Shown here: one piece after another, positions 49,830-59,048 of the stretch
Layout: each line of letters starts with the position of its first letter
Position numbering within the stretch: position 1 is the first letter of the stretch
Assembly (NCBI GenBank): GCA_019117105.1
Contig: DXAH01000050.1
Span: forward strand, 62,001 to 126,000
Source of the DNA: Duodenibacillus intestinigallinarum
Lineage (GTDB): Bacteria > Pseudomonadota > Gammaproteobacteria > Burkholderiales > Burkholderiaceae_F
Length of the DNA stretch: 64,000 bases
Reading direction: 5' to 3'
Program-made: the position numbers and the translations under genes
Notes under the pieces: model-generated
Databases searched by the model: none
Seen by the model: only the letters and a program-made list of their open reading frames with translations
Told to the model about the DNA's origin: nothing

Positions 49830-50729
49830 ATGAATCAGCAACAAAGCATTTGCAGTCAGGCTCGCGAAAAGACTCGCGCCAAGCGCGCGGCCACGCAGGT
49901 TTTCTCTTTCTTCACGCTGCGTGCGGCCGCCTTCGTCAATTGCGCTGCTCTCGTGATCGCCTGCGTCTTTCTGTTTGTCAACGGCATCGGCGCACTCGAC
50001 ATTGAGTTCGTGCTCGATTCGCCGCGTGAAATGATGACTTCGGGCGGCGTGTTCCCGTGCCTTGTGGGTACGTTTCTGCTAGCCGCCGGCGCCATCGCTA
50101 TTGCACTGCCCTTTGGCGTTGCCTGTGCTGTCTGGCTCAATGAATACGGTAAGCAAGGGCCGGTGGTCGATATCGTTCGTCTGTCGGTTGCCAACCTTGC
50201 CGGCGTTCCTTCGATTGTGTTCGGTCTGTTCGGTTTGGCCTTCTTCGTGACGGCCCTGGGCTTTAACGTGAGTCTGCTCTCCGGCATCCTCACACTGGCT
50301 GTTCTTACTCTGCCCGTGATCATCAACACAACCGAAGAAGCCCTCAAGCAGGTGCCCCGATCCTGGCGCGACGCGAGTCTTGCATTGGGCGCCACCAAGA
50401 GCCAGACGATCGGCCGCATCGTGCTGCCCTCGGCTCTGCCCGGCATTCTGACCGGTGCGATTCTGGCTGTGGCACGTGCCGCAGGCGAAACCAGCGCCGT
50501 GATGTTTACCGCCGCTGTTTTCTATACGCCGAAACTGCCTGAGAGCGTTTGGAGCTCGGTGATGGCGTTGCCCTACCACATGTACGTGCTTGCAACGGCC
50601 GGTACCGAAATTGAAAAGACTCGCCCGATGCAGTACGGTACGGGGCTGCTCTTGGTTGTCCTCGTGTTTGCCATGAACCTGATTGCCATCTTGATCCGCG
50701 ACAAGATGCAGAAAAAGCGCCTGGCCTAA
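49830..50729 (+). CDS. pstA: Phosphate ABC transporter permease PstA
   Basis: This 299-residue protein has about six membrane segments, NLAGVPSIVFGLFGLAFFV near residue 124, and the coupling loop VPRSWRDASLALGATKSQTI near residue 174. GEVTSAVM-type residues appear as ARAAGETSAVMFTAAVFY. AAGGA precedes the ATG. It is the last gene of the plus-strand pst run and is closed by a terminator. Confidence 0.94.
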   Translation: MNQQQSICSQAREKTRAKRAATQVFSFFTLRAAAFVNCAALVIACVFLFVNGIGALDIEFVLDSPREMMTSGGVFPCLVGTFLLAAGAIAIALPFGVACAVWLNEYGKQGPVVDIVRLSVANLAGVPSIVFGLFGLAFFVTALGFNVSLLSGILTLAVLTLPVIINTTEEALKQVPRSWRDASLALGATKSQTIGRIVLPSALPGILTGAILAVARAAGETSAVMFTAAVFYTPKLPESVWSSVMALPYHMYVLATAGTEIEKTRPMQYGTGLLLVVLVFAMNLIAILIRDKMQKKRLA

Positions 50730-50779
50730 TTCGACACAGACGCTTGACGTAAAGAACACCTGTTTGAGCACGGGTGCCC

Positions 50780-50827
50780 GGCCGGACGGAAGCTTTTATG
50801 GGCAGCTTCTGTCCGGCCACTTTTTTG
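50780..50827 (+). terminator. Intrinsic terminator after pstA
   Basis: GGCCGGACGGAAGC at 50780-50793 pairs with GCTTCTGTCCGGCC at 50805-50818 (one mismatch) and is followed by a T-run ending near 50826. Confidence 0.82.
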
Positions 50828-50831
50828 GCTT

Positions 50832-51764
50832 TTAGGCGGGCATTTCTTCGCCGTAGGTCGCCTTGTAGCGATCGGCAATCTGCTCCTTGGTTGGAGCGTA
50901 GTTCTGAGCGCCTGTCTTTTCGACCTTGAACGAGCCCATGACGGAAGCCAGACGCAACGTCTGTTCCCAGCTCCAGCCCTTGGAAAGGCCGTAGAGCAGA
51001 CCGCCGCGGTAGGCGTCACCCGCACCGACCGGGTCCACAGCGTTGGGCACGCGGCAGGCGGGAACCGTGATTTCCTTGCCTTCGGTCCAAACCGTCGATC
51101 CCTTTTCTCCGTAGGTGACGATCAGAGCCTTGACGAGATCAGCGATTTCGTCGGTGGTCAGAAGCGTGGCGCGCTTAATGAGTTCAAGCTCATAAGCCGA
51201 GGCGGCCAGATACGTGGTCTTGCTGATTAGTTCACGGATTTCGTCGCCAGAGAGAATCGAGATGGCCTGGCCGATGTCGAAGATCACCGGAATGTTGCGC
51301 GAGAAGCATTCGTTCATGCGCTGAATCACGGCTTCCTTGCCGTCGGGAGCAACGAGAGCCAAACCGATTTCGCCTTCAGGGAAAGCCGCTTCATGAGAGC
51401 GGGACATGGCACCCGGGTTAAACGTAGCAAGCTGCGAACCGGTCTTGTCGGTTGTTACAAAGCACTGAGCCGTAAAGACGTCGTTGAATTTGGCCACCGA
51501 GGTTTCGATTTCCAGCTGTTCAAAACGGTAAAGATAGTCGGAACCGTCGGTACCCACGGCGCCGGTGACGACGGGATGGCCGCCGAGCAACTTGAGCGCA
51601 TACGCGATGTTGGCGGCGCATCCGCCGTAGTTGCGCGTCATGGAGTCGGTGACGAAGGTGAGATTGATGTGGTCAAGACTTTCGCGTACGAGGTGATCGC
51701 TGAAGCGTCCGCCATAGGAAAGAATGTTGTCGTAAGCGATCGAGCCGCTGATCATGATGCGCAT
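50832..51764 (-). CDS. PfkB-family carbohydrate/adenosine kinase
   Basis: This 310-residue ribokinase-fold protein has NYGGCAANIAYALKLLGGHP near residue 45, the substrate-side GG motif, and the catalytic DPVGAGDAYRGGLLYGL near residue 246. NAVDPVGAGDAYRGG fits the adenosine kinase-like PfkB group of betaproteobacteria. These occur near prmA/accBC, as here. The substrate is not certain. Confidence 0.88.
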   Translation of the reverse strand: MRIMISGSIAYDNILSYGGRFSDHLVRESLDHINLTFVTDSMTRNYGGCAANIAYALKLLGGHPVVTGAVGTDGSDYLYRFEQLEIETSVAKFNDVFTAQCFVTTDKTGSQLATFNPGAMSRSHEAAFPEGEIGLALVAPDGKEAVIQRMNECFSRNIPVIFDIGQAISILSGDEIRELISKTTYLAASAYELELIKRATLLTTDEIADLVKALIVTYGEKGSTVWTEGKEITVPACRVPNAVDPVGAGDAYRGGLLYGLSKGWSWEQTLRLASVMGSFKVEKTGAQNYAPTKEQIADRYKATYGEEMPA

Positions 51765-51957
51765 GATGAACCTCGTGATTTTTTAAGTTTTCAAATAAAA
51801 AGCAAAGGCGCGAAAAGGTGCGTCTGTATTGGATTTCACTGATTCTAGCAAGGCCTCTCAGCATTGCAGGTTTTTTCCCAGTGACAGCAAGGCATCGATA
51901 ACGGAGAGACGACTTGTTTTTCAGGTGGTGTCGGCCGTCCGACGCAGACAAAGACAA

Positions 51958-51991
51958 CAAAAGGCAACACGGTCGCGCGTGTTGCCTTTTG
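51958..51991. terminator. Strong terminator after prmA
   Basis: A perfect 14-bp inverted repeat (CAAAAGGCAACACG at 51958-51971, its complement at 51978-51991) has a 6-nt loop. A-rich and T-rich ends allow function on both strands; it lies 51 bp after the prmA stop. Confidence 0.82.
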
Positions 51992-52042
51992 CAAACGGAC
52001 TCTGCAAGACCGGACGGTCTATATCTCGAAACGCGTAATGTG

Positions 52043-52945
52043 TCAGGCGTGTCGCTGTCCTGCGATACAAACCCAGCCGTCTTCTTCTCTCCAAACGGAA
52101 AGTTCGACGTTCGGATCCGTCTTGCGGTACACCTCAATCACTTCCTCGGCCTGACGGGCCAGAACGCCCGAGAGCACGAGACGGCCGCCGGGCGCCACGC
52201 GGCCAAGCAGGGCCGGAGCGAGTACCTTGAGAGGGTTGGAAAGGATGTTGGCGACAACCAAGGAATAGCGATCGGCGGGCAAATCCCCCGGCAACACAAA
52301 CTTGGCCGTCACTTCATTGTGTTCGGCGTTGAAGGCCGCGCTTTCAACGGCCTGCGGATCAATGTCGGTACCGGTGACGTTGGCTGCGCCGAGTTTGGCG
52401 GCGGCGATGGCGAGAATACCTGTGCCGCAGCCGTAGTCAAGGACCGTATCGGCGCTCGTGACGTGAGTATCGAGCCACTGCAGACAAAGATGCGTCGTCG
52501 GATGAGAGCCCGTACCGAAGGCCACGCCCGGATCGAGTCGGATATTGATGGCTTCGCTTGAGGGTGGCTCATGCCAGCTCGGAACGATCCAGAGTCGGTC
52601 GCTTACCTTTACCGGGGAGAACTGAGCCTGCGTGATGCGCACCCAGTCTTCGTCGGGTACCGTCGTATCGGACTTCACGACCGGTGTTTCGATGCCGAGC
52701 GCCTTAGCGGCGATGGCGGCGGCCTGAGAGGCGTCGAACGCATCGTCGGCAAGCACGGAAACGATGGAGCGGTTCCAGGCGAAAGTATCGGGTTCGGTGC
52801 CCGGTTCGCCGTAAAGCGGCTTCTCATCGGGGCTGCCAAGATCGGCATCCTCGATCGAAACGCTCATGGCGCCCGCATCCATCATCATGTCGGCGAAGTC
52901 TTCGGCCGAGCGCTCCAGACACAAAAATTTAATTTCACGCAGCAT
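52043..52945 (-). CDS. prmA: Ribosomal protein L11 methyltransferase
   Basis: This 300-residue protein has the PrmA substrate segment DPGVAFGTGSHPTTHLCLQW near residue 155, motif I TVLDYGCGTGILAIAAAKLG near residue 182, and the NPPY-type motif as VVANILSNPL near residue 237. It trimethylates ribosomal protein L11. The ATG at 52945 overlaps the 3' end of accC by 11 bp, so the two are coupled. Confidence 0.95.
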   Translation of the reverse strand: MLREIKFLCLERSAEDFADMMMDAGAMSVSIEDADLGSPDEKPLYGEPGTEPDTFAWNRSIVSVLADDAFDASQAAAIAAKALGIETPVVKSDTTVPDEDWVRITQAQFSPVKVSDRLWIVPSWHEPPSSEAINIRLDPGVAFGTGSHPTTHLCLQWLDTHVTSADTVLDYGCGTGILAIAAAKLGAANVTGTDIDPQAVESAAFNAEHNEVTAKFVLPGDLPADRYSLVVANILSNPLKVLAPALLGRVAPGGRLVLSGVLARQAEEVIEVYRKTDPNVELSVWREEDGWVCIAGQRHA

Positions 52946-54317
52946 TTTTGATGTCCTTGTCTTTGTGCATTGCAACCCACTCGGCCATGCGCTCTTCCAA
53001 GTAATGGATGCTGGTGCCGCCTTGATTGAAGCGACTGTCGCTCATGATCAGACGGTGCAGATCGATGTTGGTGTTGATGCCTTCGACAAGAGTTTCCGAA
53101 AGAGCCACGCGCATGCGGGCCAGCGCTTCGTCACGCGTTTCACCGTAGGCGATGAGCTTGCCGATCATGCTGTCGTAGTACGGGGGCACCGTGTAGCCGG
53201 CGTAGACGTGGCTGTCGAGACGGATGCCGGGACCGCCGGGCATATGCCAGCGAGTCACCTTGCTGGGAGACGGACGGAAGGTAAAGCCGTCTTCGGCGTT
53301 GATGCGACATTCGATGGCGGCGCCTTTAAGAACAATGTCGCGCTGCTTGAGGCGCAGACGTTCGCCTGTGGCGATGCGGATCTGTTCGGCGATGATGTCA
53401 ACGCCCGTCACCCATTCGGTCACGGGGTGTTCAACTTGCACACGGGTGTTCATTTCGATGAAATAGAACTCGCCGTTTTCATACAGAAATTCGAACGTAC
53501 CGGCGCCGCGATAGCCGATGCGGCGACAGGCTTCCGTGCAGCGTGCACCGAGTTTTTCGATGAGCTTGCGAGGAATGCCGGGGGCGGGAGACTCTTCCAC
53601 AACCTTCTGATTACGGCGCTGCATGGAGCAGTCGCGTTCGCCCAGATAGATGGCGTTCTGGAAGTTGTCCGAGAGCACTTGAATTTCGATGTGGCGCGGA
53701 TTTTCCAAGAACTTTTCCAGATAGACTTTGTCTGAGCCGAATGCGGCATTGGCCTCCGTCTTCGTCATGTTGACCGAGGTCAGCAGCGCAGCTTCGGTAC
53801 GCACCACGCGCATGCCGCGACCGCCGCCGCCCGCGCTCGCCTTGATGAGCACGGGGTAGCCGACTTCGCGGGCAATGCGAAGAATTTCCTTCGGATCATC
53901 GGGCAGAGCACCGTCGCTGCCGGGAACGCAGGGAACGCCCGCATCGATCATCGCCTTTTTGGCGTTGACCTTGTCGCCCATCAGACGGATCGTGTCGCCG
54001 CGCGGACCGATGAAGGCAAAGCCGCTTTTCTCAACGCGATCGGCAAAGTCGGCGTTTTCCGACAGAAAGCCGTAACCGGGGTGAATGGCTTCAGCGTCCG
54101 TGACTTCGGCTGCAGAAATGATAGCCGGGATGTTGAGATAGCTTTGGGAGGACTGAGCCGGGCCGATGCAGACGCTTTCGTCGGCAAGGCGCACGTACAT
54201 GGCATCAGCGTCGGCCGTCGAATGCACGACGACCGTCTTGATGCCCATGGCGCGGCAGGCCCGCTGAATGCGCAGGGCGATTTCCCCGCGATTTGCGATA
54301 AGTATTTTTCCGAACAT
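52935..54317 (-). CDS. accC: Acetyl-CoA carboxylase, biotin carboxylase subunit
   Basis: This 460-residue ATP-grasp enzyme starts MFGKILIANRGEIALRIQRA. It has the Gly-rich ATP loop KASAGGGGRGMRVV near residue 159, and FYFIEMNTRVQVEHPVTEWV with catalytic residues near residue 285. It carboxylates biotin on AccB for malonyl-CoA synthesis, which also supplies extender units for the polyene cluster. It follows accB by 25 bp. Confidence 0.97.
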   Translation of the reverse strand: MFGKILIANRGEIALRIQRACRAMGIKTVVVHSTADADAMYVRLADESVCIGPAQSSQSYLNIPAIISAAEVTDAEAIHPGYGFLSENADFADRVEKSGFAFIGPRGDTIRLMGDKVNAKKAMIDAGVPCVPGSDGALPDDPKEILRIAREVGYPVLIKASAGGGGRGMRVVRTEAALLTSVNMTKTEANAAFGSDKVYLEKFLENPRHIEIQVLSDNFQNAIYLGERDCSMQRRNQKVVEESPAPGIPRKLIEKLGARCTEACRRIGYRGAGTFEFLYENGEFYFIEMNTRVQVEHPVTEWVTGVDIIAEQIRIATGERLRLKQRDIVLKGAAIECRINAEDGFTFRPSPSKVTRWHMPGGPGIRLDSHVYAGYTVPPYYDSMIGKLIAYGETRDEALARMRVALSETLVEGINTNIDLHRLIMSDSRFNQGGTSIHYLEERMAEWVAMHKDKDIKNAA

Positions 54318-54342
54318 GGTTCAGGCGTCAGAAGCAGGATTA

Positions 54343-54810
54343 TCAAGCGATCACAAAAAGCGGTTGGCCGAATTCAACCGGCTGACCGTTTTCGACGAGG
54401 ATTTCCTTGATGACGCCGTCGTATTCGGTTTCGATTTCGTTGAGAAGCTTCATGGCTTCGATGATGCAAACCGTGTCGCCGGCTTTGACCTTCTGGCCAA
54501 CGTCGGCAAAGGGCTTGGCACCGGGGCTCGGTGCGCGATAGAACGTGCCGACCATAGGCGAATTGATGGTGCGGGTGTCTTCAGCGGCAACAGGAGCGGC
54601 GGCAGGTTCGGCTGCGACAGCCGGAGCGGCTGCGGGAGCTGCGGAGGCAACCACAGGCGTGGCAATCACGGCGGGAGCTGCTGCGGCCACGGGGGCGGCA
54701 CCGACGCGGTTGACGATTTTGACGCGATCGTCGCCTTCGGTGATTTCGAGTTCGGCAACGCCGCTTTCGCTAACGAGATCAATCAGTGTTTTAAGTTTGC
54801 GAAGATCCAT
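54343..54810 (-). CDS. accB: Acetyl-CoA carboxylase, biotin carboxyl carrier protein
   Basis: This 155-residue protein has a short N-terminal domain (DLRKLKTLIDLVSESGVAEL), an Ala/Pro/Val-rich flexible linker at about residues 35-78 and a biotinyl domain with the modified Lys in IIEAMKLLNEIE near residue 120. It carries the carboxyl group between AccC and the carboxyltransferase. The 214 bp upstream, before the next terminator, should hold its promoter. Confidence 0.96.
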   Translation of the reverse strand: MDLRKLKTLIDLVSESGVAELEITEGDDRVKIVNRVGAAPVAAAAPAVIATPVVASAAPAAAPAVAAEPAAAPVAAEDTRTINSPMVGTFYRAPSPGAKPFADVGQKVKAGDTVCIIEAMKLLNEIETEYDGVIKEILVENGQPVEFGQPLFVIA

Positions 54811-55024
54811 GATGTACGCTCTGGATAGATAAAACGGTGAGAAGCAGGAAGTTCGAAAATACAGTGCTTAAAGCGTTTCCTGCGGCAAACAAGCTCTGAT
54901 TTAGTAGCCTATTTGCGGATTATGCGCCCAATTGCGCTTAATTCCTACTAGTTTTGGCGCATCTTGGGCTATCTTTTTGCCCAGGTTGGTACCGCATTGT
55001 AGATAGAAAAAGATCAAAGAAGCG

Positions 55025-55046
55025 AAAAATCATCCTCACGGATGAT
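55025..55046 (-). terminator. Intrinsic terminator after the hypothetical gene
   Basis: ATCATCC at 55029-55035 and GGATGAT at 55040-55046 form a perfect 7-bp stem with a 4-nt loop; on the minus strand it runs into TTTTT. It separates this pair of genes from accB. Confidence 0.7.
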
Positions 55047-55052
55047 CCTTGG

Positions 55053-55700
55053 TTACGAATTTGCACGATTTTGGAGTACTTTTTGAAGATTTTCGGCGCT
55101 GATGCGTCCTTCGGCTTCCCAATCGGCCTGATATTCGTCCTTTTCGCCGCGAGCGGGGTTGCTGCGGGACAAATGGGGCTCCAGAACGTCAATGCGAATG
55201 GCTTCCATGGCACCCTGCCATGGGATGACAAACCCCATTGATTCGTTGGCGCGTGCAAAGGCGCTTGCCTGCGGGTCGAGCGCTTCGAGCTCATATCCCT
55301 CATCCATCAAGACAGCCAACAGAGACTTAACGTCGTCGGTAAAGACTTCCAGGCAGATCGGAGAGTCTTCCGTGGCCGCCCCGTTTAAAACTGAGCCGGT
55401 GAGGTAGGCTTCAAACCCCCGGAGGCTTTCGAGAACCGAAAGGGCAAGTTTGCGTTTGCAAAAAAGCGTTTGTGCGTGGCCTTCGGGATCAAAAAGCGCA
55501 AAATGCGCGCGCACGGCCGTTTCAATCTCATCGGAAGCGGGAAGTGCGTTGCCCGGAAGCGATCTCGGGCCTCCACACTCCTCAATGGCGCGGGATCGAG
55601 CGGCTGACCACGACATGCCTGAGTCGACGATGAGGGCGGCTATACGCTGAGCGAGTTCAATGCGTGTGCGCGAAGCCTCGTTGGCAAACTCAAAGACCAT
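55053..55700 (-). CDS. Hypothetical protein, possibly degenerate nucleotidyltransferase-like
   Basis: This 215-residue protein has no recognised family. Its middle part, YLTGSVLNGAATEDSPICLE near residue 99, recalls the G-S-x-x-x-G-x-x-T-x-x-S-D-I-D core of minimal nucleotidyltransferases. The catalytic Asp-x-Asp is missing, so it is at most an inactive relative. The N-terminal third is helical. It starts 1 bp after the DUF3426 stop and ends before a terminator, so these two genes form a unit. Confidence 0.6.
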   Translation of the reverse strand: MVFEFANEASRTRIELAQRIAALIVDSGMSWSAARSRAIEECGGPRSLPGNALPASDEIETAVRAHFALFDPEGHAQTLFCKRKLALSVLESLRGFEAYLTGSVLNGAATEDSPICLEVFTDDVKSLLAVLMDEGYELEALDPQASAFARANESMGFVIPWQGAMEAIRIDVLEPHLSRSNPARGEKDEYQADWEAEGRISAENLQKVLQNRANS

Positions 55701-55701
55701 G

Positions 55702-56844
55702 TTATTTGGCGTATACGGGCGTGACGATGCAACGGGCCGGCGTCACATTGGTCTGCATGCTGAAGCGCACCGTGATTGAACGGTCAGCGGCAAGACTGGC
55801 CGGAGGCTGGTTGCTCAGATATTCGGCCGGCGTGAGCGTCTTGTGCATCAGCGTCGTGTCGGCATCGTCCACGAGTTCGATGTCAAGCGACGGTATGGCC
55901 TGCGGCATGTCCGAGCCGTTGATGAGAGTGATCTCCAACTGATAATTGCCCGATTCGTCGAGCGCACGCAGATTGGTCTTGCTCACCACAAAAGCCGAAA
56001 TGTCCGAGAGGAAAAATCCCGGGCAGGGAACTTTGCCGCACACATTGTGAAAGATCGGCGTCGTTTGCGGAAACGCTGCGATGATCTTTTGATTGAAGAT
56101 CACGGCAAGTGCGGCCGTAAGGATCATCAGCAGCAAAAAGGCGGTAAAGACGCTTGCAAAAGCGCCCGTTCGGGCACGAGGACGAGGTGCGGGATCCGTG
56201 AGCGTTTCTGCTACGCGGATTTTGTGGGCCTGGGTTGCTTGCGGCTTGTTCTTGGCCGGAATGATTCTGGCAAGCGATGCGTTGGCCTTGCTCACCTGAA
56301 GCTCTTCGCCGGGCGTCATGCCGTGCAGACGCAACAGTTGATCGCTTGCGGCAGGCGTTTCGTTTTTCAGAGGAGCAGCCTGCGTCTGAGATTCGGCTAC
56401 TGTTACCGACGGTTCGACCTGAGGCGCTTGTGTGCCTGCGGGTGCTGCGGCAGGAACGACTGCGTTCGGTTCTTCCGCAGTCTTTTCAGACGGCTTTGCG
56501 GCGGCAGACTTCTCTTGTGATTGTTCGTTCACAAGATTGGCGGAAGGAAGTTCCGAGGGAGTCGGATCGGTCGGCTTTTGCTGAACAGCTGGAGTCGATT
56601 TCATTTCGACTGCGACGGGTTCGGCAGCGGAAGTCGGTGCAGGTTTTTCGCTTTCAACGGCGAAAACAGGGGCCGGCGGAAGATCAGGGAAGCGGTCCTG
56701 AGGAACTTCAAGCAGGTGACAGGTGGCATCGAAACTGTGCTGGCAGGCAGAACAGCGCACCGGGCCGCGCTCTGCAGTATCCCGGTCGGGAAGACGCCAG
56801 ACAGCGCCGCAATACGGGCAACGAGTGACAAATGCCGTGGTCAT
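55702..56844 (-). CDS. Zinc-ribbon and DUF3426 domain membrane protein
   Basis: This 380-residue protein opens with an MJ0042-type zinc ribbon: CPYCGAVW near residue 9 and CSACQHSF near residue 27. A long low-complexity Ala/Pro/Glu/Lys-rich linker (about 50-215) follows, then one membrane segment (FASVFTAFLLLMILTAALAV) and a DUF3426 domain at the C-terminus. This layout is common next to accBC-prmA in Burkholderiales. Function is unknown. The ATG at 56844 starts directly before the ribbon; the frame extends upstream without homology. Confidence 0.87.
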   Translation of the reverse strand: MTTAFVTRCPYCGAVWRLPDRDTAERGPVRCSACQHSFDATCHLLEVPQDRFPDLPPAPVFAVESEKPAPTSAAEPVAVEMKSTPAVQQKPTDPTPSELPSANLVNEQSQEKSAAAKPSEKTAEEPNAVVPAAAPAGTQAPQVEPSVTVAESQTQAAPLKNETPAASDQLLRLHGMTPGEELQVSKANASLARIIPAKNKPQATQAHKIRVAETLTDPAPRPRARTGAFASVFTAFLLLMILTAALAVIFNQKIIAAFPQTTPIFHNVCGKVPCPGFFLSDISAFVVSKTNLRALDESGNYQLEITLINGSDMPQAIPSLDIELVDDADTTLMHKTLTPAEYLSNQPPASLAADRSITVRFSMQTNVTPARCIVTPVYAK

Positions 56845-57073
56845 ATCAAAAAAACGAATGAACAGTAGAAATAAGTGTTGTTGAAGAGCGGTAAGTGCTC
56901 CGACGTCAAGCCGAACGATTGTACAGAAACTTGCTGACAAGCCTCGAAGCCTCGCTTTGAGATTCTTCCTTTCGGTCTCCTCAAAGAAAGGCTGCGGCAA
57001 AAGCTAAAATTCGAGACAGTGTTGCATCGTTGTCTTGGGACAGCGGTGCTTTTTTGGAAAGGCTTTCGTCTTT

Positions 57074-58432
57074 ATGCACATTCATATTCTCGGTATCTGC
57101 GGTACCTTCATGGCCGGCGTTGCGCGTCTGGCCGCTGCCGCAGGCCACAAAGTGACTGGCAGCGACGCCAACGTCTACCCGCCGATGAGCGATCAGCTCA
57201 AGGATGCCGGCATTGAGCTTACCCAGGGGTACAACGCCGAAGATATCTCCATTGCTCCCGATCTGTGGGTGATCGGCAACGCCATCGGCCGCGGCAATCC
57301 GCTTCTGGAAGAAATTCTCGATCGTGGCTTGCCCTATACGTCGGGTCCCCAGTGGTTGAGCGAAAACGTACTCAGAGGTCGGCACGTGCTGGCCGTTGCG
57401 GGTACGCACGGAAAGACCACCACAAGTTCGATGCTCCTGCATATTCTTTCCAAGGCGGGTTTGGAGCCCGGCTGGCTGATCGGCGGAGTGCCGTTTGGCA
57501 CGCACGCCTCGGCTGGCTTGGGAAAGAGCAAGTATTTCGTGATCGAAGCCGATGAATACGATACGGCCTTTTTCGACAAGCGCAGCAAGTTTGTGCACTA
57601 TCGTCCGTCTACGGCGATTCTCAACAATCTCGAGTACGACCACGCCGACATCTTTGAAAATCTGGCTGCCATCGAAAAGCAGTTCCATCACTTGGTGCGC
57701 ACCATTGCCCGCAATGGCCTTGTGATTGTCAATGCCAAGAGCGAAGCGCTCGACCGCGTGCTGGCCATGGGATGCTGGAGCCGAGTTGAAGAGTTCAATT
57801 CGACCTCGGGTTGGAGCGTGGACGACGATCGTGTCGTGCGTTTGGGCGCAACCGTTCAGGGCTCGTTGGCCGAGATGCCGGCCGCGGGCATGCACAACGC
57901 GCAAAATGCGCTGGCTGCCGTTGCCGCTGCGCATGACGTCGGTGTCGACCCCAAGCAGGCAATTGAAGCGCTCAAGAGCTTTGAGGGTGTGGCCCGTCGT
58001 CTGGAAGTTAAGGGCAAGCAAAACGGCGTGACGGTTATTGACGACTTTGCGCACCACCCAAGCGCTATCGAGGCTACGATTGCGGCCTTGCGTGGTAAAG
58101 TCGGGCGCGATGCACGCATTCTGGCGGTGTTTGAGCCGCGCAGCAACACCATGAAGTTGGGCACCATGAAGGATCGCCTGGCCGCAAGCCTCAAGGATGC
58201 CGATCGCGTTTTCTGCTACAAGGGTAAGGGTGTCAACTGGGATCCGGCCGGAGCGCTGCTTCCTTTAGGTGGCAAGGCCAGTACGTTTTCGGGTGAGATT
58301 GACGCCTTGGCCCAGTTGGTCGCAAGCGACGCCAAGCCCGGCGATACCGTCCTTTGCATGAGCAACGGAAGCTTCGGAGGCATTTGTGGACGAATCCTTG
58401 AGCATTTGAAGATAAACGGAGAAGCCCGTTGA
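57074..58432 (+). CDS. mpl: UDP-N-acetylmuramate:L-alanyl-gamma-D-glutamyl-meso-diaminopimelate ligase
   Basis: This 452-residue Mur ligase starts HIHILGICGTFMAGVARLAA and has the ATP loop AVAGTHGKTTTSSMLLHIL near residue 113, VIEADEYDTAFFDKRSKF near residue 156 and IDDFAHHPSAIEATI near residue 328. It reattaches recycled tripeptide to UDP-MurNAc. The ATG at 57074 is used rather than 57035. With ampD at 44 kb it completes part of the peptidoglycan recycling path. Confidence 0.95.
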   Translation: MHIHILGICGTFMAGVARLAAAAGHKVTGSDANVYPPMSDQLKDAGIELTQGYNAEDISIAPDLWVIGNAIGRGNPLLEEILDRGLPYTSGPQWLSENVLRGRHVLAVAGTHGKTTTSSMLLHILSKAGLEPGWLIGGVPFGTHASAGLGKSKYFVIEADEYDTAFFDKRSKFVHYRPSTAILNNLEYDHADIFENLAAIEKQFHHLVRTIARNGLVIVNAKSEALDRVLAMGCWSRVEEFNSTSGWSVDDDRVVRLGATVQGSLAEMPAAGMHNAQNALAAVAAAHDVGVDPKQAIEALKSFEGVARRLEVKGKQNGVTVIDDFAHHPSAIEATIAALRGKVGRDARILAVFEPRSNTMKLGTMKDRLAASLKDADRVFCYKGKGVNWDPAGALLPLGGKASTFSGEIDALAQLVASDAKPGDTVLCMSNGSFGGICGRILEHLKINGEAR

Positions 58433-59016
58433 TGCGGACCGTTTTGTATCTGCATGGCTTTTTGTCGGGGCCCGGCTCGAAAAAGGCCTGCGTGCTGCGC
58501 GACTTGTGCGAAGCAGAGGGCGCAAACTATGTGGCGCCCGACCTTAATATGTCGCCCGAAGAAGCTGCCGCTCTGATTTGGTCGGAGTACGAGAAGGCGG
58601 CCGCCGTCGGAGCGGTGGCCGTGGCCGGTGCCAGTCTCGGTGGCTTTTATGCCGCATGGCTTGCCGGACGAACTGGCATCCGTGCCGCGCTCTTGAATCC
58701 GGCGGTCGAACCTTGGGATATCGTCAAGCTCTATAACGGTGAGTACAAATCGTTTACGGGCGACAAGATCGTGCGTGTGACGCCCGACTATGCCGATCAG
58801 CTGCGAGCTCTTGATGCCAAGCCCTTTGCCGATCCGGCACGCGTTCTCATGGTGCTTTGTACGGGAGACGAAGTGCTCGACTGGAGACGCGCCGCAAAGC
58901 GTTTTTCCGATGTGCAGAGCATTGTGATTGACGGTAGCGACCATCGGATCTCGTGTTTTGAAGAGTACGTGGTCGGCGTGCGTGACTTCCTGCTTGCCGG
59001 TTCCGACCGGTCCTGA
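58432..59016 (+). CDS. YqiA/YcfP-family alpha/beta hydrolase
   Basis: This 194-residue protein has YLHGFLSGPGSKKA near residue 7, the nucleophile elbow AGASLGGFYAAWLA near residue 64 (Ser), an acid in CTGDEVLDW near residue 144, and catalytic His in GSDHRI near residue 170. YqiA is an esterase for short and medium acyl chains; the physiological substrate is unknown. The ATG at 58432 shares one base with the mpl stop (TGATG). Confidence 0.86.
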   Translation: MRTVLYLHGFLSGPGSKKACVLRDLCEAEGANYVAPDLNMSPEEAAALIWSEYEKAAAVGAVAVAGASLGGFYAAWLAGRTGIRAALLNPAVEPWDIVKLYNGEYKSFTGDKIVRVTPDYADQLRALDAKPFADPARVLMVLCTGDEVLDWRRAAKRFSDVQSIVIDGSDHRISCFEEYVVGVRDFLLAGSDRS

Positions 59017-59048
59017 ATCAGACATAAGAATTTAAGAAAGCCAACTCG

